A stretch of DNA of 45,783 nucleotides from CAZYQW01 sp964649825 (GTDB lineage: Bacteria > Planctomycetota > B15-G4 > JADJEK01), in contig CAZYQW010000140.1 of NCBI GenBank assembly GCA_964649825.1, positions 1 through 45,783 on the forward strand, in the 5' to 3' direction. Below are positions 16,309 to 24,838 of the stretch, piece by piece; within the stretch, counting starts at the first letter, position 1; each line of letters starts with the position of its first letter. Both the position numbers and the translations under genes were made by a program. A model generated the notes under the pieces. The model saw only the letters and a list, made by a program, of their open reading frames with translations, was not told where the DNA came from and did no database searches.

Positions 16309-17529
16309 TCACAGAGACTGGTCGAGGACGACCCCGAGGCGCGGGTGGCTGGCGACGAACCCCTTCGCCGCGGTGTAGTAGAGCGCCTGCTCGTAGAGCG
16401 CGCCGCTGACCATCGCCGGGTTGATCGGGACCGGAACGTTGAACGTCACGGCGCCGGACGGGGGCAGGGCACCAATGAAGATGATGATCTGCGGCGCCCC
16501 GGGAAGAAGCGTTCCCTTCCACACGTCGCTGTATCCGGGTGCGTGGGCGAACGAGAGGAAGACCCACACGAACTCGCCCGCGTCGCCAGCCAGCGAGAGG
16601 AAACCGATCTGGCCCTCGCGAACCGGCGACGAGATGTCGTAGGTTCGGGCCTCCTCCGGAAACGTGACGAGCGAGCCGGAGCTCACCACCATTCCTTGAC
16701 CCATGAGTCCGTTGATGCACGCCGGTCCGCCCGCCGGGCCACCCGGCCCACCGATGAACGTGCAGTCGAGGACTTTCGCCACGGGGGTCCCGCTGGTCAA
16801 CGCGAGTCCGTTGCCTCCGGGGAAACCGTCGGTGCAGATCCCGAACGGGCTCGACACGGTTCCGGGGCTCCCGTTCCCCCCGATGAAGGTCGTGCCGGAA
16901 GCAAAGAGGAATCCGCCGGAGACGGATATCCCGTTTCCGCCGGGAAGCCCCGCGGTGACCATGTCGCCGTCACCGCCCCGAACCGTGCTCTCGTAGATGT
17001 GGAAACGGCTGCCGAACGCATCGATACCGGCATACGGACCAGAACCGAAGCCGACCGAGACGGAACACGTCACCAGGGTCACGTTCTCGCAGTTGCTCGC
17101 GCGTATGGCGGTGTTGGTCTGGAAGAACGGGAGTCCGGACCCGGAGATCGTGGCCCGTTCGATGAAGATCGGTCCGGCGTTGTTGATCAGGCTGACGCCG
17201 ATCCCGCCGGAGTTCGAGTTCATGTCGATGCCGGAGATCGCGAGCGACTTGTTCGCGGCCTGGTTCTGGATCGAGACCTGACCCGCGTGGACCACGGCGC
17301 CGGCGTCGGCGGTGATCACGAGCGCCTTGTTGCTGATCGTGATGTCTCCGTAGCTGCCGGCCCTCACGAGAATCAGGTCGTTGTCGAGCGCGGCGTCCAC
17401 CGCGGCCTGGATGCTGGTGTGGTCGAAGCCGGGACCGCTGCTCTGATCGACCACGATCACGCCGGCGTGGCTGGTCGCGACCGAAAGAGCGAGCGCCGCG
17501 CCCATTGCCACCGTTCGAGCTGTCGTCAT
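16309..17529 (-). CDS. Secreted right-handed beta-helix protein, paralogue of the downstream gene
   Basis: A 406-residue paralogue of the 14785-16023 product with the same layout: signal peptide (M-T-T-A-R-T-V then A-L-A-L-S-V-A-T-S-H-A), N-terminal helix cap H-T-S-I-Q-A-A-V-D-A-A-L-D-N-D-L-I-L-V-R, beta-helix rungs with Gly-rich loops, and a C-terminal ~110-residue domain with S-P-V-R-E-G, K-G-T-L-L-P-G-A-P, L-Y-E-Q-A-L-Y-Y-T-A-A-K-G and P-R-L-G-V-V-L-D. A GGAGGAGG ribosome site precedes the ATG at 17527-17529. The two genes are in the same direction, 285 bases apart, and probably arose by tandem duplication. The gap between them shows no gene. Function unknown beyond a secreted, probably surface-associated repeat protein. 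Confidence 0.87.
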   Translation of the reverse strand: MTTARTVAMGAALALSVATSHAGVIVVDQSSGPGFDHTSIQAAVDAALDNDLILVRAGSYGDITISNKALVITADAGAVVHAGQVSIQNQAANKSLAISGIDMNSNSGGIGVSLINNAGPIFIERATISGSGLPFFQTNTAIRASNCENVTLVTCSVSVGFGSGPYAGIDAFGSRFHIYESTVRGGDGDMVTAGLPGGNGISVSGGFLFASGTTFIGGNGSPGTVSSPFGICTDGFPGGNGLALTSGTPVAKVLDCTFIGGPGGPAGGPACINGLMGQGMVVSSGSLVTFPEEARTYDISSPVREGQIGFLSLAGDAGEFVWVFLSFAHAPGYSDVWKGTLLPGAPQIIIFIGALPPSGAVTFNVPVPINPAMVSGALYEQALYYTAAKGFVASHPRLGVVLDQSL

Positions 17530-17890
17530 CCGTAGACCTCCTCCTGTTGAAGGGCGGCGCGGACCGCGTTCCGACTCACGCCGCGCGCGATGCCGGTCCG
17601 CCCGGACTGCTGCCGAAGGACACGGTCGTAGTTCACGCCCGTCCACGACAAGAAAAACCTCGCTGTCTCGCCATCGAGATGGCTCGACGCAGGAAGCCGT
17701 GTCGTGACGTCCCGTCTTTGGCCGCGACGGATCGCCAGGCGTCGCCGTCCTGAGAATCCGCACGACGGCCGTTCGCGACACGAATTCGAGTGCTCCATCC
17801 GCCCCTCCGCCTCAGCCTCGCACGAAACCACCCCGTCGATCCGTCGACGGTCTGGACTTTCGCCGGACCGACACGTAGACCGGGCCGCCC

Positions 17891-17895
17891 GGAGG
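17891..17895 (+). promoter_or_regulatory. Shine-Dalgarno site placed for an ATC (AUC) start codon
   Basis: GGAGG lies 8 bases before an in-frame ATC at 17904. No ATG, GTG or TTG sits at a suitable distance in the right frame. The in-frame alternatives are GTG at 17790, with no such site, and ATG at 17937, which would cut into the first TPR helix. Confidence 0.5.
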
Positions 17896-17903
17896 AACCT
17901 GCG

Positions 17904-19352
17904 ATCGACTCGAGACTCGCCCGAGCCCACCATCTTATGCAGGTGCGGCGATACGATGCCGCGGCCGATCTCCTCGCCCAGCACCTGGGCGCGGAGCCCG
18001 ACGACGTCCGGGCGCACTGTTGGCGCGCGCTCTCGCTCTTGGAACTCGAGCGGTACGACGACGCCGCCGCCCACTTCCTGCGCGCGATCCAGCTCGGCCC
18101 CGACGACCCGTATCCGTGGTTCGTCGGCGCACACATCGATCTGCGCCGCCACCGAGCCGACGACTCCGAGAAGAAGATCGTCGAGTGCCTCCGACTCGAT
18201 CCGTACGACGCCGATGCGTTCGGCCTTTGGGCCGCGATCGGGATCGAGCGAAGGGACTGGCGCTCCGCCCTCGACGCCGCCGAACGCGGACTCGCCATCG
18301 ACCCCGAGCACGACGCATGCACGAACCTGCGCGCCACCGCGTTGACGAACCTGGGGCGGCGGGGGGAGGCCGCCGCCGCGCTGCAGGGTCAGCTCGCGCG
18401 GACGCCGAACGACGCGTTGACGCACGCGAACCAAGGCTGGACGGAGATGCATCGCGGCGACCACGTGAAGGCGCTCGAGCATTTCCAGCAGGCGCTGCGG
18501 TCGAACCCGACCCTCGAGTGGGCGCGCACCGGCGTCCTCGAGGCGTTGAAGGCGCGCTACTGGCCGTACCGGATCACCCTGCGCTACTTTCTCTGGATGA
18601 GCCGGTTGTCGGCCCGCTGGCAGTTCTGGATCATCTTCGGCGGGTGGATTCTCTATCGCGCCGCCTTCCGTCTCGCCGAGACGGACGGTCCTCTCGCTCC
18701 GCTTCTCTGGGTCCTCGTCGGCCTCTACCTCGCGTTCGCGGCGAGCTCGTGGTTCGCGGTTCCGATCGGCAACCTCTTGCTCTGCTTGAACCGGTACGGA
18801 CGGCTCGCCCTCACCCGATGGGAGAAGGTCGGCGCCGCCACGGTGACCGGACTGCTCGTCGCGGCCGGATGCGGCATCGCGTTGGGTTGGAAGGACGAGA
18901 GCGTCGCGCTGCTCGTCGGGTTGTTCGCGCTGTTCCTGTCGCCGGTCGTGAAGCTGCTCGTCGACCAGAGCCGGTCCAAGGCCCGTCTCGCGATGGCGGG
19001 CTGGCTCTCGGTCGTCGTGCTCATCGGCGTCGCGTGGGTCGTCTTGGCGCTCGGGGTTCGGCGCACGGAGAGCGAACTGCGACCGATCGTCGACCGTTAC
19101 GAACGCATCGAAGCCGCCAGGTCCCGCCTCGAATCCGCTCCGGACGCCACCGCGACCGAGCGAAGGGATCTCCGCCGCGACATCGACGAGCTGAACGCCG
19201 ATCTCGAACGGGCGAACTTCGCGACGCGCGTCGACGAGCTGAAGTCGGATCGCTCGAAGCGGGACGTCCTCCTCGTCATCTTCGCCGTCTTCGGCTTCAT
19301 CGTGTCCCAGCTCGTGGCGGGGCTCGCGGCGAGGTGGGCCGAACGCCGGTAG
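17904..19352 (+). CDS. TPR-repeat membrane protein with a C-terminal coiled coil
   Basis: About 482 residues from the ATC at 17904. The N-terminal half is tetratricopeptide repeats: A-R-A-H-H-L-M-Q-V-R-R-Y-D-A-A-A-D-L-L starts the first, and six or so follow with the A-x-x-x-L, Y/W-x-x-A and P-x-x motifs. After about residue 225 come five or six membrane segments (W-Q-F-W-I-I-F-G-G-W-I-L-Y onward), then a charged, coiled-coil-like stretch (residues ~400-450, E-L-R-P-I-V-D-R-Y-E) and a final membrane helix. TPRs bind protein partners, so this looks like a membrane scaffold (inference). It diverges from the beta-helix gene at 17529. The start codon is uncertain: ATC with a well-placed ribosome site, upstream GTG 17790, or ATG 17937. 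Confidence 0.82.
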   Translation: MDSRLARAHHLMQVRRYDAAADLLAQHLGAEPDDVRAHCWRALSLLELERYDDAAAHFLRAIQLGPDDPYPWFVGAHIDLRRHRADDSEKKIVECLRLDPYDADAFGLWAAIGIERRDWRSALDAAERGLAIDPEHDACTNLRATALTNLGRRGEAAAALQGQLARTPNDALTHANQGWTEMHRGDHVKALEHFQQALRSNPTLEWARTGVLEALKARYWPYRITLRYFLWMSRLSARWQFWIIFGGWILYRAAFRLAETDGPLAPLLWVLVGLYLAFAASSWFAVPIGNLLLCLNRYGRLALTRWEKVGAATVTGLLVAAGCGIALGWKDESVALLVGLFALFLSPVVKLLVDQSRSKARLAMAGWLSVVVLIGVAWVVLALGVRRTESELRPIVDRYERIEAARSRLESAPDATATERRDLRRDIDELNADLERANFATRVDELKSDRSKRDVLLVIFAVFGFIVSQLVAGLAARWAERR

Positions 19353-19383
19353 ACGCCGGGGACGCGCGCGCTCGCGGTGTGCA

Positions 19384-20118
19384 TCAGCGCCGGCCGGACC
19401 ACGTATACGAGACTTCCTTCAAACCGAACTGGCGGTCGTGCGGCGCGGTCGAGTGGCAGCGCATGCATGACGCGACCCGGCCGGACGCCGTGACGCTCTT
19501 GCCGTCGGCGGTGAGGGTCGCGTAGACCCATCCCTCGTCCGTGTCCGGCGTCGACGGGTCCTTCTTCATCATCACGAAGAGGGGTCCTTTCTCCCCGGTC
19601 GTGAACCGCTTGCCGTCCTTCGTCGCGAGCGGCAGGTAGCAGCCGAAGCGGATGCCCGGCGCCACCGGCACGTCCGCGCCGGCATCGAGCGGGCGGGGAT
19701 CGGCCGGGCGGGACTCGACTTCGACGTCCTCGCCGATCTCCTCGGCGTGCCAGGACTCTTTCACGATCACCTGTCCGACCGGCGCCGGACGGTTCGCCAC
19801 GTCGAGGTACGCGGTGCGGTCCCGCGCGAGCACGTAGTAGAGCTTGCGGCCGTGCGTCCGCTCGTCGTCGCTCTCGCTCACGCGACCGATGCTCGGCTGC
19901 GGCGGGCGACAAAGCGAGGGCGCCCAACGGACTTCGTCATCGACGTGACCATACGTCCGGTACACACGCACCGCCTCGAGGAGCTCGGCCTCGATCGCCG
20001 GGCGCGCCTCGGCCGGCGACGCCGCGGGCGGCAGGGCGTCCTCGGCCCGCGGATCCTCCGCGGGCGGCAGGATCGTCAAGCCTCCCGCCGACAGCACGAA
20101 CAAGACAAGAGCTCGCAT
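19384..20118 (-). CDS. Cytochrome P460-like c-type haem protein
   Basis: A 244-residue exported protein. An N-terminal hydrophobic segment (M-R-A-L-V-L-F-V-L-S) is followed by a Pro/Ala/Glu-rich linker. The domain from about residue 55 to 235 has the cytochrome P460 pattern: a Y-x-V-L-A-R-D strand, V-I-V-K-E-S-W near residue 120, G-W-V-Y-A-T-L near 197-203, and a single haem-attachment motif C-M-R-C-H at 218-222 followed by S-T-A-P-H-D. P460 proteins oxidise hydroxylamine or detoxify nitrogen oxides, and many paralogues of unknown role exist (family knowledge). GGAGG lies three bases before the ATG. No nitrogen-cycle genes are nearby, so a general periplasmic redox role is as likely. Confidence 0.82.
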   Translation of the reverse strand: MRALVLFVLSAGGLTILPPAEDPRAEDALPPAASPAEARPAIEAELLEAVRVYRTYGHVDDEVRWAPSLCRPPQPSIGRVSESDDERTHGRKLYYVLARDRTAYLDVANRPAPVGQVIVKESWHAEEIGEDVEVESRPADPRPLDAGADVPVAPGIRFGCYLPLATKDGKRFTTGEKGPLFVMMKKDPSTPDTDEGWVYATLTADGKSVTASGRVASCMRCHSTAPHDRQFGLKEVSYTWSGRR

Positions 20119-20152
20119 GGAACCTCCGCGAAGACGTCTGGCCCTCGGCGAC

Positions 20153-20180
20153 CCATTCGACCATCACCATTCGACCATCA
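20153..20180 (+). repeat. Tandem 14-bp direct repeat between divergent genes
   Basis: CCATTCGACCATCA occurs twice, head to tail and without mismatch, in the 197-bp region between the divergent P460-like gene (start 20118) and the ethanolamine ammonia-lyase gene (start 20316). Its position fits a regulator binding site for either gene, but nothing else supports that. Confidence 0.6.
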
Positions 20181-20315
20181 AGGTAACCGCGGAGTCGCCC
20201 GCGGGGCGTCACGAGTCCGTAAACACGACGTCGGCCCCGCCGCCGAATCCGAGCTATCATCGATCCACCGGTTCTCCCGTCGCCCCGCCCGCGCGGCGAC
20301 GACACGAGGTGAACG

Positions 20316-22568
20316 ATGGCCGAAACGTCGACACGCGAGGCGTCCCGGGACGGTGGGCGAGTCGAGATCGAGCCGCCGCGCGACGGCGAGGGAATCCAAG
20401 AGTACTCGCGGCGCGTCGCGGGAACGCGTGACGTCCTGCTCGAGCGCCGCGTGCTCGGCGCTGCCAACCCCTACAAGCAGGGCGACGAGGCGGTCGGCGT
20501 CGCCGCGGCCGACGAGCGCTCCCGGCGGCGCGCGCGCGTGCTTCTGTCGCGGACGCGCGTCCGCCATCTCCACGAGACGCCGATCTTCGAGGACGCCGTC
20601 CAATCGGTCGCGTGGTCCGTGGTCGACGCCGCCGCCTACCGGCTCGTCGCCGACTGGACTCTCCATGACCTGAAGACGTTCCTCCTCGATCGCTCCGAGG
20701 ATGACATCAAGGCGATCGCGCCCGGACTGAGCAGCGACGTCATCGGATCGGTGGTCAAGCTGCTCTCCAACGACGAGCTGATCGCGATCGGCGCGAAGGT
20801 CTTCCATCCGCTCCCCGGCTCGAAGGTCGGCGCCCGCGGCTACCTCTCCGCCCGCGTCCAGCCGAACTCGCCCACCGACCATCCCGACGACATCGTATGG
20901 CAGGTGTTCGACGGCTGGTCGTTCGCGGTGGGCGATCTGCTGCTCGGCACGAATCCGGTCGACGGCTCCCCCGAGTCGGTCGCACAGGTCGAGCTCGCGC
21001 TCCACGACGTGATCGAGACGTTCGGACTGCAGGACCTGCTCCCCCACTGCGTGCTCTCGCACATCGACGTCCAGGCCGAGGTCGAGTCGCGGCACCCCGG
21101 TCGCACCGGCATCTGGTTCCAGAGCCTCGCCGGCACCGAATCCGCGAACCGCACGTTCGACGTTACGGTCGACAAGATGATGCGCCACGCGTCGACCCGT
21201 ACCGGCCGCTTCGGGCTCTACCTCGAGACCGGTCAGGGCGCCGACTTCACCAACGGGCACGGCCACGGTTTCGACATGGTGCTGCACGAAGCGCGCAAGT
21301 ACGGCTTCGCCCGCGCGCTCCGCCGACGGATCGCCGAAGTCCAGACCGCCGGCGACGGACCGTGGCTCCACGTGAACGACGTGGCCGGTTTCATCGGTCC
21401 CGAGGTGTTCGAGTCGCGCGAGCAGCTCGTCCGCACCTGCCTCGAGGACGTCGTCATGGGGAAGCTGCACGGCTTGACGATCGGGCTCGACGTCTGCTCG
21501 ACGCTGCACATGAAGGTCACTCCGGACGATCTGGACTGGTGCCTCGACCAGATCATGCCGGCGAACCCCGCCTACCTCATGGCGCTGCCGACGAAGAACG
21601 ACCCGATGCTCAGCTACCTGACGACGTCGTTCCAGGACCACGTCCGGATCCGCGAGCGCTTCGGCTACCGCGTCGATGATCGCATGTGGGCGTTCTTCCA
21701 GCGGCTCGGCGTGATCGACGGCGACGGCCGGCCCACCGACCGGTTCGGCGACCCGACGTGGGTCTTCATCCAGTACCGGCGCGCGAAGGGCGACGAACGA
21801 ACCGACGGCGAGCTGCGGCGCGAGGGCGCGCGCATCGTCCGCGAGGTCGAGGCACGCGGCGTGCCGCTCGCGATCGGGCACGGAGAGGAGATCTGGCGCC
21901 TGAAGGAAGGCGTCGAACGCACCCTGCGAGTTCGATACGAAGACTCGCGCGCGTGCCTCCACGCCGCTCTGACCGACGCGTTCATCGACCGCGTCGAGTG
22001 CACCGTCGTGCTTCGTACTCGTTCGCTCGACCGCGACGACTACATCGAGCATCCCGTCACCGGCGAGGAGCTGGACGCCGAGAGCGCGGCGGCGCTCGAG
22101 TCGCTCCGCCGCACGCGCGGGCCGGCGCCGCCGATCGTCCAGATCGTCGTGTCGGACGGGCTGAACGCCCACGCGCTCATGGACGACGGACACGCGCTGC
22201 CCTATCTCGCGGCGTTGCGGGCGGAGCTGGACCGCGCCGGACTCGAAGCGGCAACCGAGGTGCTCGTGATCCACAACGGCCGCGTCCGCGCCGGCTATCG
22301 CTGCGGAGAGACGCTCTTTGGTGATGCGACCGACGAGGCTCGACGCGCGATCGTCCACGTCATCGGCGAGCGGCCCGGCTCCGGCCACCACAACTTCTCC
22401 ATCTACCTCGCCGCCGCTCCGGCCTACGTCTGGCGGCAGCGAGGCGCCGTCGACCATGACTCCGCGCGCGTGATCTCGGGAGTCTCCGATACCGCGCTCG
22501 CCCCGGACGAGGCGGCGCGGAGGTCGGCGGCGCGGTTGATGGAGCGGCTCGCGGCGCGCCCGGCGTAG
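20316..22568 (+). CDS. eutBC: Ethanolamine ammonia-lyase with large (EutB) and small (EutC) subunits fused
   Basis: A 750-residue protein. The enzyme converts ethanolamine to acetaldehyde and ammonia with adenosylcobalamin (family knowledge). Residues ~40-485 match EutB: S-A-R-V-Q-P-N (Arg180, Gln182), T-N-P-V-D-G, I-W-F-Q-S-L-A-G, Y-L-E-T-G-Q-G (Glu304), F-I-G-P-E, E-D-V-V-M-G-K-L-H-G and G-L-D-V-C-S (Asp392), then F-G-D-P-T. Residues ~600-750 match EutC: I-V-V-S-D-G-L-N-A-H-A-L, L-V-I-H-N-G-R-V-R, and G-E-R-P-G-S-G near 684. The normal EutC N-terminal part before the S-D-G-L-N-A motif is replaced by an unfamiliar linker (~490-600). EutB and EutC are usually separate proteins. No microcompartment, EutA or aldehyde dehydrogenase genes are nearby. 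GAGGTG lies shortly before the ATG. Confidence 0.92.
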   Translation: MAETSTREASRDGGRVEIEPPRDGEGIQEYSRRVAGTRDVLLERRVLGAANPYKQGDEAVGVAAADERSRRRARVLLSRTRVRHLHETPIFEDAVQSVAWSVVDAAAYRLVADWTLHDLKTFLLDRSEDDIKAIAPGLSSDVIGSVVKLLSNDELIAIGAKVFHPLPGSKVGARGYLSARVQPNSPTDHPDDIVWQVFDGWSFAVGDLLLGTNPVDGSPESVAQVELALHDVIETFGLQDLLPHCVLSHIDVQAEVESRHPGRTGIWFQSLAGTESANRTFDVTVDKMMRHASTRTGRFGLYLETGQGADFTNGHGHGFDMVLHEARKYGFARALRRRIAEVQTAGDGPWLHVNDVAGFIGPEVFESREQLVRTCLEDVVMGKLHGLTIGLDVCSTLHMKVTPDDLDWCLDQIMPANPAYLMALPTKNDPMLSYLTTSFQDHVRIRERFGYRVDDRMWAFFQRLGVIDGDGRPTDRFGDPTWVFIQYRRAKGDERTDGELRREGARIVREVEARGVPLAIGHGEEIWRLKEGVERTLRVRYEDSRACLHAALTDAFIDRVECTVVLRTRSLDRDDYIEHPVTGEELDAESAAALESLRRTRGPAPPIVQIVVSDGLNAHALMDDGHALPYLAALRAELDRAGLEAATEVLVIHNGRVRAGYRCGETLFGDATDEARRAIVHVIGERPGSGHHNFSIYLAAAPAYVWRQRGAVDHDSARVISGVSDTALAPDEAARRSAARLMERLAARPA

Positions 22569-22657
22569 CGATTCCTCGGAGCCTCGTGGCGGGGCCGGGC
22601 GCCGCCGAGACGAGGAAATCGAGGTCCACGGACCGTCCCTGCGACTATGCTCCGGAA

Positions 22658-24118
22658 ATGTCGTCGCGCCGCCCGATCGTCCTCGTCGCCGCACTCGTCC
22701 TCCTCGGCCTCGGCGTCGCCGCGACCTCCGAACGGGTGCGCCGCGTCGTCGGGCTCGTCGCGTCGCCGCCGCGCCTGATCGTGCTCGTCACCGTCGATAC
22801 GTTGCGCGCCGACCACCTGCCGTTCCACCGCTATCCGCGGCCGACGGCCCCGTTCCTGAGCGATCTGGCCGAACGGAGCGCTCGTTTCGATCGTGCGTTC
22901 TCGCACTCTTCGCACACCGCGCCGAGCCACGCGTCGATGTTGACGGCGCTCTACCCGACCCAGCACGGGCTCACCGTGAACGGGGCCGAGCTCGACCGGA
23001 AGCTGCCGACCCTCGCCGGTCTCCTCGCCGACGCCGGGTACGAGACCGCCGCGTTCACGAGCGTCGGCTTCCTGAAGGGCCTGAAGAGCGGCTTCGACGT
23101 CTTCGAGCATCGCCGCCGCGAGGAGGCCGCTCCCGGCGAGCTCTATCGGCCCGCCGACCAGACCGTCCAAAAGGCGATCGACTGGCTCGACGTGCGCAAT
23201 CCGGACCGTCCACTCTTCCTGTGGGTGCACCTGTTCGACGTGCACGAGTGGCAGGCCGTCGCCGCGGGCGAGCTCGACCCGTCGGTCGCGGAGTTGAACG
23301 GTCCGTCGTCGATCCACGGCGACGAATTGATCCGGTTCCTCATACGGGATCACGGTGCCGACGTCGACGCGCTGCGCGAAGGAAGCCCGCACGACGCCGC
23401 TCGCCTCGTCGACGCGTACGACTCGCAGATCCGTGTCGTCGACGCGGCGATCCGGCGGCTCTACGACGCGTATGGGCGAGTCGCAATCGGCGACGACGCG
23501 CTCTGGATCGTGACCGCCGATCACGGGGAGGGACTCGGCAGCCACCACTACGCGGCGCACGGTCGCTACCTCTACGACGAGCAGCTTCACGTGCCGCTCC
23601 TCCTCCACTCCACGACCGGCCGGATCGAGCCTCAGGTCCGCGGCGAGCTCGTTCGCCACGTCGACCTGCTCCCGACGATCCTCGACTTGATCGATCACGA
23701 GGCAGCCTGGCGTTCGCCTCCGTCCGCCGATCCGTCGCTGCTCGGGCGATCGCTGCGCCCGCTGCTCGAATCGAACGACGCGGGCCCGGAGCGACGCTTG
23801 TTCGCCGAGCGGCGGCCTCACGACGATACCACTCTCACCGCGGGGTGGGAGAAGGGCGATCTCCTCGCGCTCCAGGACGCGCGCGTCAAGCTGATCCGCC
23901 ACACCGAGGGCGAGGACGAGTTCTTCGAGATCGGCGTGGACGCCGGCGAGCGCTTCGATCGGTTCGACCCAACGGACGACGCGCAGGCGCGGATGCGCGC
24001 GCTCGTCGATCGACAGCGCGAGCTGATGGAGCGGCAGGCGAAGAGCGTCGCGTCGGGCCGAGTCGATCCCTCGAACCTCGACGAGCTCGGTCAACTTGGG
24101 TACCTCGGCGGCCGCTGA
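22658..24118 (+). CDS. Sulfatase-fold membrane-anchored hydrolase with a Thr nucleophile position
   Basis: A 486-residue protein. An N-terminal hydrophobic segment (residues 6-22) anchors or exports it. Superfamily marks are V-T-V-D-T-L-R-A-D-H (Asp47), T-A-D-H-G-E-G-L-G followed by H-G-R-Y-L-Y-D-E, and R-H-V-D-L-L-P-T-I-L-D. The active-site loop reads H-T-A-P-S-H-A-S-M-L-T (Thr87 to His91) where sulfatases have C-x-P-x-R, so formylglycine chemistry is not expected. This is the same change as in the sulfatase-like genes at 162 and 25575. The ATG at 22658 is preferred to an upstream in-frame GTG at 22586. The C-terminus ends L-G-Q-L-G-Y-L-G-G, the usual closing motif. Substrate unknown; phosphoesters are plausible (inference). 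Confidence 0.87.
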   Translation: MSSRRPIVLVAALVLLGLGVAATSERVRRVVGLVASPPRLIVLVTVDTLRADHLPFHRYPRPTAPFLSDLAERSARFDRAFSHSSHTAPSHASMLTALYPTQHGLTVNGAELDRKLPTLAGLLADAGYETAAFTSVGFLKGLKSGFDVFEHRRREEAAPGELYRPADQTVQKAIDWLDVRNPDRPLFLWVHLFDVHEWQAVAAGELDPSVAELNGPSSIHGDELIRFLIRDHGADVDALREGSPHDAARLVDAYDSQIRVVDAAIRRLYDAYGRVAIGDDALWIVTADHGEGLGSHHYAAHGRYLYDEQLHVPLLLHSTTGRIEPQVRGELVRHVDLLPTILDLIDHEAAWRSPPSADPSLLGRSLRPLLESNDAGPERRLFAERRPHDDTTLTAGWEKGDLLALQDARVKLIRHTEGEDEFFEIGVDAGERFDRFDPTDDAQARMRALVDRQRELMERQAKSVASGRVDPSNLDELGQLGYLGGR

Positions 24119-24138
24119 GCCCGGACGTTTCAGGCCCA

Positions 24139-24233
24139 AACGGAGCGGCGCGGGCGCACAACCCCATTCTTGGACTGACAACTGGTTGCAGGGATGAAGA
24201 TGAAGAGCTTCCCTGCCGGAGTGATCGTCATCG
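24139..24233. repeat. Dispersed intergenic repeat, copy B
   Basis: This is the counterpart of 14521-14614, with shared blocks GCACAACCCCAT, CTTGGAC, GGTTGCA, GAGCTTCCCTG and GATCGTC. It follows the stop of a plus-strand sulfatase-like gene and touches the 3' end of the damaged CHRD gene. CGTTT (24126-24130) and AAACG (24138-24142) form a possible short hairpin just before it. Confidence 0.65.
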
Positions 24234-24824
24234 TGCCGTCGACCTTCGTGACCAGATTGTGTCCACGGAGGATGTGAAGGAGGTACGTGATCCTGGCGCT
24301 GGCCGTGGCGCCGACCCGTCGCGGAGCTCGCGGTGGCTTTCGATGGCAAACGGTGCCGGGTCGTGGGAGGGGCGTAGGCGCGCGGGCTTGGCGCTCGTCT
24401 TGACGCTGACATAGAGTTCACTCTGCATCAACGCTCTCTTCTGCGTCGTCGTCAAAACCGGCGAGGTCCCCTCGAACCCATCCGTGCCCCGCTCCAGAGA
24501 GAAGAGCAGAGGCCCGGTCTTGCCGATCTCTCCAGCGTGGACGTCGGCGGAGCGCATCGTTCCAACCAAAGTCGTCTCCATCTTCACCTCGTACGACAAC
24601 TGGCCCGTCCGTGGATCGAAGAAAAAGAAGCCCCGCCCCGCGGGCGGCGAATACGGCATGTCTCCGAGAGGCGTGTCCACGTTGGGGGACGAGACTTCCT
24701 GTCCCTGCTCGAGCAACGCGAGAAAGACGGTTTGACTGGCGGCGGTGCGCGCGGCCAGTGCCGCGAGCAGGATCACGACAGACAAGTACCTCGAGAACCA
24801 TAGCTGGTGGAGTCCGAGCTTCAT
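24228..24824 (-). CDS. CHRD-domain secreted protein with an abnormal C-terminus
   Basis: A 198-residue protein. The signal peptide is M-K-L-G-L-H then a hydrophobic core ending A-A-S. CHRD features are E-Q-G-Q-E-V, G-R-G-F-F-F-F-D-P-R-T-G-Q-L-S-Y-E-V, A-D-V-H-A-G-E-I-G-K-T-G-P and L-Y-V-S-V-K-T-S-A. CHRD domains normally close with a strand reading G-E-I/L-R-G. Here the frame runs into an Arg/Pro/Ser-rich tail after T-S-A-K-P and the closing strand is missing. The 3' end borders the dispersed repeat, which suggests deletion or recombination. GGAGG lies 8 bases before the chosen ATG (24822-24824); an in-frame GTG at 24842 overlaps the upstream stop. It is likely a truncated, perhaps non-functional, extracellular protein. 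Confidence 0.7.
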   Translation of the reverse strand: MKLGLHQLWFSRYLSVVILLAALAARTAASQTVFLALLEQGQEVSSPNVDTPLGDMPYSPPAGRGFFFFDPRTGQLSYEVKMETTLVGTMRSADVHAGEIGKTGPLLFSLERGTDGFEGTSPVLTTTQKRALMQSELYVSVKTSAKPARLRPSHDPAPFAIESHRELRDGSAPRPAPGSRTSFTSSVDTIWSRRSTAR

Positions 24825-24838
24825 GACGACCGCCTCCG

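Noticed and set aside
20316..22568. An ethanolamine-utilisation microcompartment locus.
   Set aside because: No shell proteins, aldehyde or alcohol dehydrogenases, or EutA-like reactivase are nearby.
20178..22694. 838-residue open frame opposite the ethanolamine ammonia-lyase gene, and similar long frames opposite other genes (for example 34778-36916 and 22424-24421, minus strand).
   Set aside because: They lie antisense to clear genes, have Arg/Asp/Val-rich composition typical of shadow frames in GC-rich DNA, and show no domain.
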